This document shows positions 50,873 through 60,122 of a stretch of 64,000 nucleotides of DNA, one piece after another. Location: positions 310,001 to 374,000 of the forward strand of contig NZ_CALPBY010000002.1 of the NCBI RefSeq assembly GCF_943181405.1, written 5' to 3'. Below the pieces are notes generated by a model, which saw nothing but the letters and a program-made list of their open reading frames with translations, had not been told where the DNA came from and ran no database searches. This stretch comes from Cellulosimicrobium sp. Marseille-Q4280 (GTDB lineage: Bacteria; Actinomycetota; Actinomycetes; Actinomycetales; Cellulomonadaceae). Each line of letters begins with the position of its first letter. The first letter of the stretch is position 1. A program made the translations under genes and the position numbers.

Positions 50873-53215
50873 ATGAGCGAGGACACCCGGACGTCGTCCG
50901 CGCCTGCCGGCCAGCCTCCCGCGACCCCGGGGGGCGGCGGGACCGGAGGGCGTGGCGTGCGGTCGCGCCTCGTGCGGTTCGGGACGCGGACCGGCGGGGG
51001 AAGCCCGGCGCTCGAGCCGCTGCTGCAGGCGGTGCGCACGAACCATCCCAAGTCCGACCTCTCCGTCATCGAGCGGGCCTACGGGACCGCCGAACGGGCG
51101 CACCGCGGCCAGCTGCGCAAGAGCGGCGACCCGTACATCACGCACCCGGTCGCCGTCGCGACGATCCTCGCGGACCTCGGGTTCGACGGCTCGACGCTCG
51201 CCGCGGCGCTCCTGCACGACACCGTCGAGGACACCGAGTACTCCCTCGACCAGCTCCGTGACGAGTACGGCGACGAGATCGCGATGCTCGTCGACGGCGT
51301 GACGAAGCTCGACAAGGTGACCTACGGGGACGCCGCGCAGGCAGAGACCGTGCGCAAGATGGTCGTCGCCATGGCGCGGGACATCCGCGTGCTCGTCATC
51401 AAGCTCGCGGACCGGCTGCACAACGCGCGCACGTGGAAGTACGTCTCGTCGTCGTCCGCCGAGCGCAAGGCGCGCGAGACGCTCGAGATCTACGCGCCGC
51501 TCGCGCACCGGCTCGGCATGAACACCATCAAGTGGGAGCTCGAGGACCTGTCGTTCCAGGCCCTGTACCCCAAGGTGTACGACGAGATCGTCCACCTGGT
51601 CGCCGAGCGCGCACCGGCGCGCGAGGAGTACCTCGCGGTCGTGCGCGAGCAGGTCACGGCCGACCTGCGCAGCGCCAAGATCCGCGCGACCGTCACGGGC
51701 CGGCCGAAGCACTACTACTCGATCTACCAGAAGATGATCGTGCGCGGTCACGACTTCGCGGAGATCTACGACCTCGTCGGTGCGCGCGTCCTCGTGGACA
51801 GCGTCCGGGACTGCTACGCGGCGCTCGGCGCGCTGCACGCCCGGTGGAACCCGGTGCCGGGGCGGTTCAAGGACTACATCGCGATGCCGAAGTTCAACAT
51901 GTACCAGTCGCTCCACACGACGGTCATCGGCCCGGGCGGCAAGCCCGTCGAGATCCAGATCCGCACGCACGAGATGCACCGGCGCGCCGAGTACGGCGTC
52001 GCCGCGCACTGGAAGTACAAGGAGACCGCGAAGACGGCGGGGCGGACCGAGAAGGGCGACCCCGCCGCCAACGACATGCGCTGGTTGCGCCAGCTCGTGG
52101 ACTGGCAGCGCGAGACCGCGGACCCTGCGGAGTTCCTCGACTCGTTGCGCTTCGAGATCGGCGGCGCGGAGGTCTACGTCTTCACGCCGAAGGGCGACGT
52201 CCTCGCGCTGCCCGCGGGATCGACCCCGGTCGACTTCGCGTACGCGGTCCACACCGAGGTCGGGCACCGCACGATGGGCGCCCGCGTCAACGGACGGCTC
52301 GTCCCGCTCGACTCGACGCTGGAGAACGGTGACGCCGTCGACGTCCTGACGTCCAAGTCGGAGAACGCCGGCCCGAGCCGTGACTGGCTCGCCTTCGTCA
52401 AGAGCCCTCGCGCACGCAACAAGATCCGCCAGTGGTTCTCGAAGGAGCGTCGCGAGGAGGCCGTCGAGCACGGCAAGGACGCGCTCGCCAAGGCGATGCG
52501 CAAGCAGAACCTCCCGATCCAGCGCCTGCTGTCCCACGAGACGCTCGTCGCGCTCGCGAACGAGATGCGTTTCGCCGACGTCACGGCGCTGTACGCCGCG
52601 ATCGGCGAGGCCCAGGTCTCGGCGGCCAACGTCGTGTCGAAGCTCGTGCAGTCGATGGGCGGGGACGAGGGCACGGTCGAGGACGTCGCCGAGACGGCTC
52701 GCCCCGGCCAGACGGCGCGGCGCGTCCGCACCGGCGACCCCGGCGTGATGGTCAAGGGCGTCGACGACATCTGGGTCAAGCTCGCCAAGTGCTGCACGCC
52801 CGTCCCGGGTGACGAGATCATCGGGTTCATCACCCGCGGGCAGGGCGTGAGCGTCCACCGCGCGGACTGCGCGAACGTCGTCGGGCTGCGGAACCAGCCC
52901 GAGCGCATCGTCGACGTCACGTGGACGACCGGCAGCAACGCGATGTTCCTCGTCCAGATCCAGGTCGAGGCCCTCGACCGCGCGCGGCTCCTCTCGGACG
53001 TGACCCGTGTCCTGTCGGACCACCACGTGAACATCCTCTCGGCGACCGTCTCGACGTCGAACGACCGCGTCGCGATGTCGCGCTTCGTCTTCGAGATGGC
53101 CGAGCCGGCGCACCTCGCCCAGGTGCTCAGCGCGGTGCGCAAGGTCGACGGCGTGTTCGACGTCTACCGCATGACGGGATCGCGCGCCGAGCCGGCGCCG
53201 CCGCTGCCCGCCTGA
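50873..53215 (+). CDS. rel: Bifunctional (p)ppGpp synthetase/hydrolase
   Basis: Stringent-response enzyme of 780 residues. HD hydrolase domain with [15 protein letters not shown] and [13 protein letters not shown]; synthetase domain with [25 protein letters not shown] and [23 protein letters not shown] domain ([20 protein letters not shown]); zinc-finger region [16 protein letters not shown]; and a C-terminal ACT domain. Both active sites look intact. The ribosome site GGAGGGAGG is 5 nt before the ATG. Confidence 0.97.
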   Translation: MSEDTRTSSAPAGQPPATPGGGGTGGRGVRSRLVRFGTRTGGGSPALEPLLQAVRTNHPKSDLSVIERAYGTAERAHRGQLRKSGDPYITHPVAVATILADLGFDGSTLAAALLHDTVEDTEYSLDQLRDEYGDEIAMLVDGVTKLDKVTYGDAAQAETVRKMVVAMARDIRVLVIKLADRLHNARTWKYVSSSSAERKARETLEIYAPLAHRLGMNTIKWELEDLSFQALYPKVYDEIVHLVAERAPAREEYLAVVREQVTADLRSAKIRATVTGRPKHYYSIYQKMIVRGHDFAEIYDLVGARVLVDSVRDCYAALGALHARWNPVPGRFKDYIAMPKFNMYQSLHTTVIGPGGKPVEIQIRTHEMHRRAEYGVAAHWKYKETAKTAGRTEKGDPAANDMRWLRQLVDWQRETADPAEFLDSLRFEIGGAEVYVFTPKGDVLALPAGSTPVDFAYAVHTEVGHRTMGARVNGRLVPLDSTLENGDAVDVLTSKSENAGPSRDWLAFVKSPRARNKIRQWFSKERREEAVEHGKDALAKAMRKQNLPIQRLLSHETLVALANEMRFADVTALYAAIGEAQVSAANVVSKLVQSMGGDEGTVEDVAETARPGQTARRVRTGDPGVMVKGVDDIWVKLAKCCTPVPGDEIIGFITRGQGVSVHRADCANVVGLRNQPERIVDVTWTTGSNAMFLVQIQVEALDRARLLSDVTRVLSDHHVNILSATVSTSNDRVAMSRFVFEMAEPAHLAQVLSAVRKVDGVFDVYRMTGSRAEPAPPLPA

Positions 53216-53329
53216 CGTCGGACCGCCCGCCGGGCGTGTCGGCGATCTCGCGGGGCGTCGCGGTCGGCGAGGGTGTCGCGCGGCGCGCCCGCCGGGCGTC
53301 GCCTGCGGGCCGGTGGCAGCATCGGGCGC

Positions 53330-54436
53330 ATGGACCTGCCCGTGATGCCGCCCGTCCTGCCCATGCTCGCGAAGTCGGTCCTCGGCGTGCCCGAGCCGGA
53401 CGCCACGCCCGGCGGCTACGTCTACGAGCCGAAGTGGGACGGCTTCCGCGCGATCGTCTACCGCGACGGGGACGAGGTGCGGCTCGACAGCCGCAACGCC
53501 CGCCCGATGGAACGGTACTTCCCGGAGGTCGTGGACGCGGTGCGGGCCGCGCTGCCGGAGCGGTGCGTCGTCGACGGCGAGATCGTCCTGGTGCAGGACG
53601 GTCGGCTCGAGTTCGAGGTGCTCCAGCAGCGCATCCACCCCGCGGCCTCACGCGTGCGCCTCCTCGCCGAGCAGACGCCCGCGAGCCTCGTCGTGTTCGA
53701 CGTCCTCGCCCTGGGCGACGACGACCTGACCGGCGCCCCGCTCGCCCGTCGCCAGGAGGCCCTCGACGCGCTCGCGCTCGACGGGCCGCAGGTGCACGCC
53801 ACCCCGCGCACACGGGACGTCGTCGTCGCGCGCGAGTGGTTCGACACCTTCGAGGGCGCCGGGCTCGACGGGGTCGTCGCGAAGCCGCTCGACGGGACCT
53901 ACCAGCCGAACAAGCGCGCGATGCTCAAGATCAAGCACGGTCGAGAGGCCGACGTCGTGCTCGCCGGCTACCGGCTCCACAAGACCTCGACGCCCGCGGA
54001 GCCGCTGCTCGGCTCACTCCTGCTCGGCCTGTTCGACGACGCGGGGCAGCTGCAGTTCGTGGGCGTCGCCGCGTCCTTCCCGACGGCGCGCCGTGCGGCC
54101 CTCGTGGCCGAGCTCGCGCCGCTCGTCGTGGAGCCGGGCACACCCGAGGCGGACGCGCACCCGTGGTCGGGCTGGGAGAACCCGGCCGGGGAGCGCATGC
54201 CCGGCGCGGTGTCGCGGTGGAGCTCGGGCAAGGACCTGTCGTTCACGCCCCTGCGCCCCGAGCGGGTGCTCGAGGTGGCCTACGACCACATGGAGGGCGC
54301 GCGATTCCGCCACACCGCGCAGTTCCGGCGGTGGCGAGACGACCGGGAGCCGTCGTCGTGCACCTATGACCAGCTCGAGGAGCCCGTGCGCTACGACCTG
54401 ACGAGCATCCTCCCGGGGGCGCCGGGGGTCGGCTGA
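53330..54436 (+). CDS. ATP-dependent DNA ligase (LigD ligase-domain type)
   Basis: A 368-residue stand-alone nick ligase related to the ligase domain of LigD. The adenylation motif EPKWDGFRA has nucleophile Lys35; SRNARPMERYFPEV, CVVDGEIVL, VVFDVLALG, GVVAKPLDGTY and KIKHGREADVVL follow, with an OB domain at the end (GRRLHK-type to KDLSFTPLRPERVLEV). It faces a separate LigD-type polymerase gene, so the usual fused enzyme is split. No Ku gene is in the window. Likely role: end joining or repair synthesis. Confidence 0.92.
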   Translation: MDLPVMPPVLPMLAKSVLGVPEPDATPGGYVYEPKWDGFRAIVYRDGDEVRLDSRNARPMERYFPEVVDAVRAALPERCVVDGEIVLVQDGRLEFEVLQQRIHPAASRVRLLAEQTPASLVVFDVLALGDDDLTGAPLARRQEALDALALDGPQVHATPRTRDVVVAREWFDTFEGAGLDGVVAKPLDGTYQPNKRAMLKIKHGREADVVLAGYRLHKTSTPAEPLLGSLLLGLFDDAGQLQFVGVAASFPTARRAALVAELAPLVVEPGTPEADAHPWSGWENPAGERMPGAVSRWSSGKDLSFTPLRPERVLEVAYDHMEGARFRHTAQFRRWRDDREPSSCTYDQLEEPVRYDLTSILPGAPGVG

Positions 54437-54448
54437 CGGCTCGCCGTC
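54435..54448. terminator. Hairpin between the convergent ligase and polymerase genes
   Basis: GACGGC-TC-GCCGTC at the ligase stop codon. The stem is only 6 bp, so a weak terminator at best. Confidence 0.35.
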
Positions 54449-54457
54449 GGTGGACCG

Positions 54458-55534
54458 TCACACCTGGGGGCGGTCGCGGTCCTTGCTCGGCTGGACCCGC
54501 TTGGGCTCGCCCGGCATCTTGGGGTACTCCGGGGGATAGGGCAGGTCGCCCAGGCCGTGCTCGGCCTCGTCGCGCCGGGAGAGCTCGAGCGTCGCCTCGA
54601 GCGACGCACCGGGGTCGTCGCGGTCTGCCCGGAGCGGTGCGAACAGGTCGCCGACCTCTGCGAACCGCGCGGGCATCGTCCGGATGTCGAAGTCGTCCGG
54701 GTGGACGTCCGCGAGCTCGTCCCACGTCACCGGGGCGGAGACGGTCGCACGGTGGTTCGACCGGATCGAGTACGCCGACGCGATGGTGCGGTCGCGGGCC
54801 ATCTGGTTGTAGTCGACGAAGATCTTGGCGCCGCGCTCCTCCTTCCACCACTTCGTCGTGACCTGGTCGGGGAGGCGGCGCTCGAGCTCGCGCCCGATCG
54901 CGATCGTCGCGCGGCGCGCGGCGACGAAGTCCCACTCGGGCGCGACCGGCACGAACACGTGGATGCCGCGCCCGCCCGACGTCTTCGGGAAGCCCGTCAG
55001 GCCGAGCTCGTCGAGCACCTCGCGCAGGTGCGGTGCGACGCGGACGGCGTCGTCGAAGTCCGTCCCCGGCTGCGGGTCGAGGTCGATCCGGAGCTGGTCG
55101 ACCGCCTCGACGTCCTCGCCGCGCACGGGCCACGGGTGGAAGGTCAGCGTGCCGAGGTTCGCGGCCCAGGCCACGACGGCGAGCTCGGTGGGGCACACCT
55201 CGTCGGCCGTGCGCCCGCTCGGGAACGCGATGCGGGCCGTCTGCACGTAGTCGGGCGCGCCCTTGGGCACGCGCTTCTGGTAGAAGGCGTCGCCGCTGTT
55301 GTCCGTACGGGTGCTCATGCGAGCACCCTCGAACACGCCCTTCGGCCAGCGCTCGAGCGTCGTCGGCCGGTCGAGCAGTGCCCCGAGGATGCCGTCGCCG
55401 ACGGCGAGGAAGTACTCGACGACGTCGAGCTTGGTGACGTCCCGGCGGGGGAACACGACCCGGTCAGGGCTCGTCACGCGCACCGTGCGTCCTCGGACGT
55501 CGAGCTCCACCGGTGGCGTCTTCGCTGCGGCCAT
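54458..55534 (-). CDS. LigD-type primase-polymerase (stand-alone)
   Basis: A 358-residue archaeo-eukaryotic primase-type polymerase. FPRRDVTKLDVVEYF near residue 28 and ERWPKGVFEGARM match the LigD PolDom; the metal-binding acidic pair is LRIDLDPQPGTDF (Asp151, Asp153); FPKTSGGRGIHVFVPV and ATVSAPVTWDELADV follow. It fills gaps with NTPs during end joining. The ATG at 55534 is 7 nt after TAGGTT (55542-55547), so leaderless. The TAG in this box is the stop of the upstream gene. Confidence 0.93.
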   Translation of the reverse strand: MAAAKTPPVELDVRGRTVRVTSPDRVVFPRRDVTKLDVVEYFLAVGDGILGALLDRPTTLERWPKGVFEGARMSTRTDNSGDAFYQKRVPKGAPDYVQTARIAFPSGRTADEVCPTELAVVAWAANLGTLTFHPWPVRGEDVEAVDQLRIDLDPQPGTDFDDAVRVAPHLREVLDELGLTGFPKTSGGRGIHVFVPVAPEWDFVAARRATIAIGRELERRLPDQVTTKWWKEERGAKIFVDYNQMARDRTIASAYSIRSNHRATVSAPVTWDELADVHPDDFDIRTMPARFAEVGDLFAPLRADRDDPGASLEATLELSRRDEAEHGLGDLPYPPEYPKMPGEPKRVQPSKDRDRPQV

Positions 55535-55544
55535 GGCGCCCAAC

Positions 55545-56198
55545 CTAGCCCGGCGGGGTGGCCTCGGCGAGCAGGACGTCGAGGACCTCGCGAGCCTTCT
55601 CGCGCCCGGGCCAGCGGAACCGGAGCTCGAGGGAGCGCGCGGCGGCGGCGACGTCGAGCTCGCGCGCCGACCGCAGGCACCGCAGGATCTCGAGCGCGGT
55701 GGCGCGGTCGCAGCGGGTCGCGACGTCGAGCGCGGTGCGTCGCGGGTCGGTCACCAGGATGCCGGCGACGACCTCCGTCTCCGAGCGCAGCACCGCGGAC
55801 TGCCGGGGGACACGGCCCGGCAGCGGCGTCGGTCGATGGGTGCCCGGCGGGTAGAGGACGTCGAGCCGGACGGGGCGTCGACCGCCGCACAGCACCCAGG
55901 CGGCGCCGGCACCCGCGAGCACGGTCCGCGCCGGCACGAGGTCACGGACGGCCAGGGCCCGCAGGGTCGGGGTCTGCGGGACGCGCGCGGGTGCGGCGAC
56001 GCCGTCCCAGACCTCGACGAGCGCTCCGCGTCGCACGAGGTCGCCGTACGCGACCTGGCCGCCCACCTCGGACGGCCGCACGAGCAGCCCGACGTCCACG
56101 GCGCGCGGCGCGAGCAGGCGCGCGAGGGGTGGGTAGGTCTCGGTGGGCGCGTCGTCCCGGAGGCCTGAGGCGGGGCGCTGGTGCGTGCCGGTGCTCAT
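55545..56198 (-). CDS. Orphan protein, AbiEi-antitoxin-like
   Basis: A 217-residue protein. The middle and C-terminal parts (TLRALAVRDLVPARTVLAGA, then ILVTDPRRTALDVATRCDRA) resemble AbiEi-type antitoxin and DUF559-associated proteins, where a TSPxRTALDLA motif is common. No partner toxin or nuclease is adjacent, so a toxin-antitoxin role is not supported. ATG follows a GTGGGG sequence. The TAG stop is shared with the next gene's -10. Confidence 0.6.
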   Translation of the reverse strand: MSTGTHQRPASGLRDDAPTETYPPLARLLAPRAVDVGLLVRPSEVGGQVAYGDLVRRGALVEVWDGVAAPARVPQTPTLRALAVRDLVPARTVLAGAGAAWVLCGGRRPVRLDVLYPPGTHRPTPLPGRVPRQSAVLRSETEVVAGILVTDPRRTALDVATRCDRATALEILRCLRSARELDVAAAARSLELRFRWPGREKAREVLDVLLAEATPPG

Positions 56199-56233
56199 CC
56201 CCACACCGTGCACGACGACGAGCGGACGCGAAA

Positions 56234-56267
56234 GGGCCGGCGCCCGCCTGTGGACGGGTGCCGGCCC
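56234..56267 (-). terminator. Terminator after the DUF349 gene
   Basis: Minus strand GGGCCGGCACCCG, loop, CGGGCGCCGGCCC followed by TTT. One of the few hairpins here with a T run. Confidence 0.75.
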
Positions 56268-56286
56268 CTGGTCGGTTCGGGACGAC

Positions 56287-58211
56287 TCAGCCGCGCGAGT
56301 CCTCCGCCGCGCGGACGACCTGCTCGAGCCAGGCGCGACGAGCCGTGAGAGCGGTCTCGAGGTCGGCGACGGCGCGCTTGTCCCCGCGCTCCTGCGCCGC
56401 GGCGAGGTCGGCCTCGAGGGCCTCGATCGCGGACTCGAGCTGGGCCGCGGCACCCTCGGCACGTGCCCGCGTCTCCGGGTTCGTGCGCGTCCACTGCGCC
56501 TGCTCCGCGTCGCGGACGGCGTTCTCGACGGCGCGCAGGCGTCCCTCGACACGCTGGAGGTCGCCGCGCGGCACCCGACCGGCCTGCTCCCACCGCTCCT
56601 GGACGTCCCGCAGGGCCGTCTTCGCGGCGGCGAGGTCCCGAACGGGCACGAGGGCCTCGGCCTCGGTGAGGATGGCCTCCTTCACCTCGAGGTTCGCCGC
56701 GTACTCGGCGTCGGTGGCGGAGCTGGCCGCGTCGCGCGCCTGGAAGAACGCGTCCTGCGCCGAGCGGAACCGCGCCCACAGCGCGTCGTCGTCACGACGG
56801 CTGGCGCGCCCGGCCGCCTTCCAGCGAGCCATGAGGTCGCGGTACGCCCCGGCCGTCGGGCCCCAGTCGGTGCTCGTCGCGAGGGCCTCGGCCTCCTCGA
56901 CGAGCTTCTCCTTCTCCGCCTTGGCGGAGGTGTTGCGCTGCTCGAGCTCGGCGAAGTAGTGGCGCCGCTCGCGGTCGAACGCGGTGCGCGCGTGGCTGAA
57001 CCGCTTCCACAGGGCCTCCTCGCTCGCCCGGTCGATGCGGGGGCCGGAGCGCTGCGCCTCCTTCCAGCGCTCGAGCAGGCCGCGGAGCTCCTCGCCCGCG
57101 GGACGCCACTGCATGCGGCTCGGGTCGGTCGCCGCGATCTTCTCGGCCGCCTCGATGATCTCCGTGCGGGCGGCGAGAGCGGCCGACTTCGCGGCGGCAC
57201 GCTCGGCCTCGAGCTGCTGGCGACGCTCGCTCGCGACCGTGCGCAGGCCTTCGACCTGGGCACGCAGCGCGTCGAGGTCCCCGACGGCGGACGGCTCGGC
57301 CGTCTCCTCGGAGAGCCGCGCGAGCGTCTGGTCGATCTCCTTGACGGACAGGTCCGTGCTGGTGAGGCGGGCCTCGAAGAGAGCGACCTTCGCCTGGAGG
57401 TCGAGGTAGCGGCGCACGTAGAGCGTGAGCGCCTCGTCCGTGTCGACGCCCGGGAACTGGCCGACGACGCGCTCGCCCGCCGCCTCGCGCACGTGCACGG
57501 TGCCGTCGTCGTCCACTCGGCCGAACGCCGCGGCCGCCTTGGCGGCGGGCGAGTCGTCGGCGAGGGCCGGCACCGCCCGCTCGAGCGGGATCGCGGTGGC
57601 CGGGGACGCGGCGGCTGGGGAGGCCGGACGGCGCGGGCTTGCGCGGGGGTGCGGGACGGCGGAGGGCTTGGGCCGCGGTGCCGGGCGGGGGTCGGGCGAC
57701 CGGCGACGCTCGGCGCGGCGGGGGCCGGGGTGGCCTTCTCGGTGGACTCGCCCTGGTCTGCGGTGGGCGCGGGTGCTTCGTCGTGCTCGGAGGTGTCCTC
57801 CGTCGCGGAGCCCGTGCCGGCGCCCTCTGCCGGAGCGGGCTCCTCCACGTCGGCCTGGGGCTCCGTCGCCGCCTCCGACTGCGCTGCGGCTGAAGCGGGC
57901 TCGTCCTCGACCACCGCAGCGGGTTCGTCCGCGGCTGCAGCAGCAGGTTCGTCCTCGACCGCAGCGGGCTCGTCCGCGGCTGCAGCAGGTTCGTCCGCGG
58001 CTGCAGCGGGCTCGTCCGCCGCGGCCTCGGGCGCCTCTGCGGACGCCGGGGCGTCCACGGGAGCGGCGGACGAGGCGGTCTCGCTCGCCTCGGTCTCGCT
58101 CGCCTCGGTCGTCTCGGTCTCGGTCTCGGTCGCCTCGACCCGTCCGGTCGCGTCCGCCTCTGCGGGCTCCGTCACCGGCGTGCTCGCCTCGTTGTTCGCG
58201 GGATCGCTCAC
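56287..58211 (-). CDS. DUF349 protein, apparently frameshifted near the middle of its N-terminal linker
   Basis: The acidic N-terminus reads from GTG 58211 (SDPANNEASTPVTEPAEADA) through many DEPAAA repeats. The conserved part, from AAFGRVDDDGTVHVREAAGE to the C-terminal coiled coil with repeated DUF349 units (DWGPTAGAYRDLMARWKAAG), is in another frame. Both frames are open only on their own side of a run of five G (57687-57691; C5 on the coding strand). Adding one C there restores a continuous 641-residue protein with a natural Pro/Arg linker (AGRPTPRPAPRPKPS). Either a sequencing or contraction error, phase variation, or -1 frameshifting. DUF349 function is not established. Confidence 0.8.
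57899..58020 (-). repeat. Degenerate DEPAAA-coding tandem repeats
   Basis: Inside the acidic N-terminus of the DUF349 gene, about six imperfect copies of a 21-24-nt unit encoding (V/A)(E/A)DEPAA. Likely unstable by slippage. Confidence 0.7.
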
Positions 58212-58969
58212 TGGGTCTCAACTCCTTCGATGGTGACCGGGGTCGCGGGGGAGCCGTCGCCGGCCCCGTCCGCGGTCCCCGCGTCAGCGACTGCCTGGAC
58301 GACGTCCAGACCGGATGTGATGGTGCCGAACACTGTGTAACCGCCCGCCGCGTCGGCCGGGATGGTCGAGTCCTCGTAGACGAGGAAGAACTGGGAGCCC
58401 ATCGACTCGCCGTCCCCGCCCTGGCGGGCCATGGCGACCGTCCCAGCGGGGTACACGTCGTCGGAGGGGGCGTTCTCGATGGGGCCGAAGCTGTAGCCCG
58501 GGTCGCCGGTCCCCGTGCCCGTCGGGTCGCCGCACTGCAGCACGTAGATTCCCGAGGTGGTCAGCCGGTGGCACGACGTGTCGTCGAAGTACCCGGAGTC
58601 GGCGAGCGCGACGAAGCTCGCCACCGCCTGCGGCGCGGCGGCGCCGTCGAGCGAGAGGGTGATGTCGCCGACGCTCGTCGTGAGCGACGAGGTCCATGCT
58701 CGCCCCTCGGCGGCGGACGCCGGCGGCAGGGTGTGCTCGCCGGTGCTGCCCGGCGTGGCGGCGGCCCCGGGCTCCCCGCCGGGGTCCGTCTCGGAGCTCT
58801 GCGCGGCGGACAGCGCCCACCAGACGACGACACCGATGACGAGCAGGGCCAGGACGACACCGACGATCGACCACCGGCGCTGGCGTCGCGCACGCAGCTG
58901 CGCCTGGCGCTGCTCCCACTTCTCCTGGCGGCGGCGCGCCTGCTCGCGCTCCCTGCTCTTCGTCGACAC
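58208..58969 (-). CDS. Membrane-anchored peptidyl-prolyl cis-trans isomerase (cyclophilin)
   Basis: A 253-residue cyclophilin. A basic cytosolic head (residues 1-33), one membrane helix (IVGVVLALLVIGVVVWWAL), a linker, and an extracytoplasmic cyclophilin domain with PQAVASFVALADSGYFDDTS, CHRL, GYSFGPIENAP, VAMARQGGDGESMGSQFFL and GYTVFGTITSGLDVVQAV. GTG with AGGAG upstream; promoter TAGACT at 59041-59046. The DUF349 GTG overlaps its stop as GTGA. Confidence 0.93.
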   Translation of the reverse strand: MSTKSREREQARRRQEKWEQRQAQLRARRQRRWSIVGVVLALLVIGVVVWWALSAAQSSETDPGGEPGAAATPGSTGEHTLPPASAAEGRAWTSSLTTSVGDITLSLDGAAAPQAVASFVALADSGYFDDTSCHRLTTSGIYVLQCGDPTGTGTGDPGYSFGPIENAPSDDVYPAGTVAMARQGGDGESMGSQFFLVYEDSTIPADAAGGYTVFGTITSGLDVVQAVADAGTADGAGDGSPATPVTIEGVETQ

Positions 58970-59040
58970 CCCAGCTCCTTCGTCGTCCGCCGTGACGGCG
59001 CGCGCGGTCGACCACGGTGCGCCCGCGGTCGGTACGGGAC

Positions 59041-59046
59041 AGTCTA
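59041..59046 (-). promoter_or_regulatory. -10 box of the PPIase-DUF349 operon
   Basis: TAGACT on the minus strand, predicting a leader of about 65 nt with AGGAG near its end. No good -35 seen. Confidence 0.5.
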
Positions 59047-59158
59047 GGCACCGTGGGCGTCGGAGCCCCGCGGATTCTCGCGCCTCAGGTCACGGTCCGG
59101 TATCGACCTCGCCGCTCCCGGTCCGGACGGCGGCACGTCGGGACGCTAGCCTCGGGCC

Positions 59159-59968
59159 GTGGACGGACGGACGGGACACGGCCCGACGACGGCGGACGAC
59201 GACGGTCCCGACCGGGGCGCGCCCACCGGGGGGCTCGAGGTCGAGGTGGTCGTCGCGCCGGTCTTCGGGACGAACTGCTCGCTCGTCAGCGCCCATGGCG
59301 GGGACTGCGTCGTCGTCGACGCAGGTGCGGGCGTCGGGGACGCGGTCACGGCGTCGATCGAGCGACGTGGTCTCGTCCCGCGCGCCGTCCTCGCGACCCA
59401 CGGCCACGTCGACCACACGTGGGACGCTGCCGTGCTGTGCGAGCGCTTCGGCGTGCCGCTCGTCCTCCACGCCGCGGACGCGTACCGGCTGGCGGACCCG
59501 TTCGGCACGCTCGAGCGACGGCCCGCGGCCTCGGCCGGGCCGGGCGTCGCAGGAGCGGCGCTGGTCTCGGGGCCGCTCGGCGAGGCGCTGCGCGCCGCCG
59601 GGGCGCACCCGACCGACTACCGGGAGCCGTCCGACGTGCAGACGTTCGAGGCCGGCGCGGGACACGAGCACGCGCTGCGCTTCGGTGAGCTCCTCCTGAG
59701 CGCGGTCGGGGCGCCCGGGCACACCGAGGGCTCCACGCTCTACCTGCTCGGCGCGCCGGGGTCCGGTCTCGTGCTGAGCGGCGACGTCCTCTTCGCGGGG
59801 TCCGTCGGCCGCACGGACCTGCCCGGGGGCGACGGGGCGACGATGGCGCGGACCCTGCGGGACGTCGTCGGGCGCCTGGACCCGCGCTGGGACGTGCTGC
59901 CCGGCCACGGTCCCACGACGACCGTCGCCCGTGAGCTCGCGACCAACCCGTTCCTCGCCCGCGGCTGA
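59159..59968 (+). CDS. MBL-fold metallo-hydrolase (glyoxalase II-like)
   Basis: A 269-residue metallo-beta-lactamase-fold hydrolase. Metal motifs: ATHGHVDHTWDA, GAPGHTEGSTLYLL, LSGDVLFAGSVGRTDLPG and VLPGHGPTT. This set is typical of the glyoxalase II-like proteins that lie beside hisS in actinobacteria (mycobacterial Rv2581c). Probably hydrolyses a thioester. GTG is 6 nt after TAGCCT (59147-59152), leaderless. The first 28 residues are low-complexity. Confidence 0.92.
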   Translation: MDGRTGHGPTTADDDGPDRGAPTGGLEVEVVVAPVFGTNCSLVSAHGGDCVVVDAGAGVGDAVTASIERRGLVPRAVLATHGHVDHTWDAAVLCERFGVPLVLHAADAYRLADPFGTLERRPAASAGPGVAGAALVSGPLGEALRAAGAHPTDYREPSDVQTFEAGAGHEHALRFGELLLSAVGAPGHTEGSTLYLLGAPGSGLVLSGDVLFAGSVGRTDLPGGDGATMARTLRDVVGRLDPRWDVLPGHGPTTTVARELATNPFLARG

Positions 59969-60000
59969 CCCCCCTCGCCCGCGACCGGTCCGCCGCGACC

Positions 60001-60060
60001 CGCCGCGATCCGACCCGCCGCGATCCGACCCGCCGCGATCCGGCCCGCCGCGATCTCGAC
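60001..60060 (+). repeat. Four tandem 15-bp repeats upstream of hisS
   Basis: CGCCGCGATCCGACC repeated four times (last two with mismatches) after a partial copy at 59991-60000, in the 154-bp gap before hisS. Probably slippage; an effect on hisS expression is possible. Confidence 0.85.
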
Positions 60061-60122
60061 CGGTGCGCACGGCCGCGGGACGATTGCCGGTCACCGGGCG
60101 GTGTCTGGAAGGATCAGGTCCC

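Noticed and set aside
57687-57691. Treating the two DUF349 frames as two separate genes
   Set aside because: The downstream frame has no good start before its conserved domain, and the upstream frame loses sensible composition just after the homopolymer; a single frameshift explains both.
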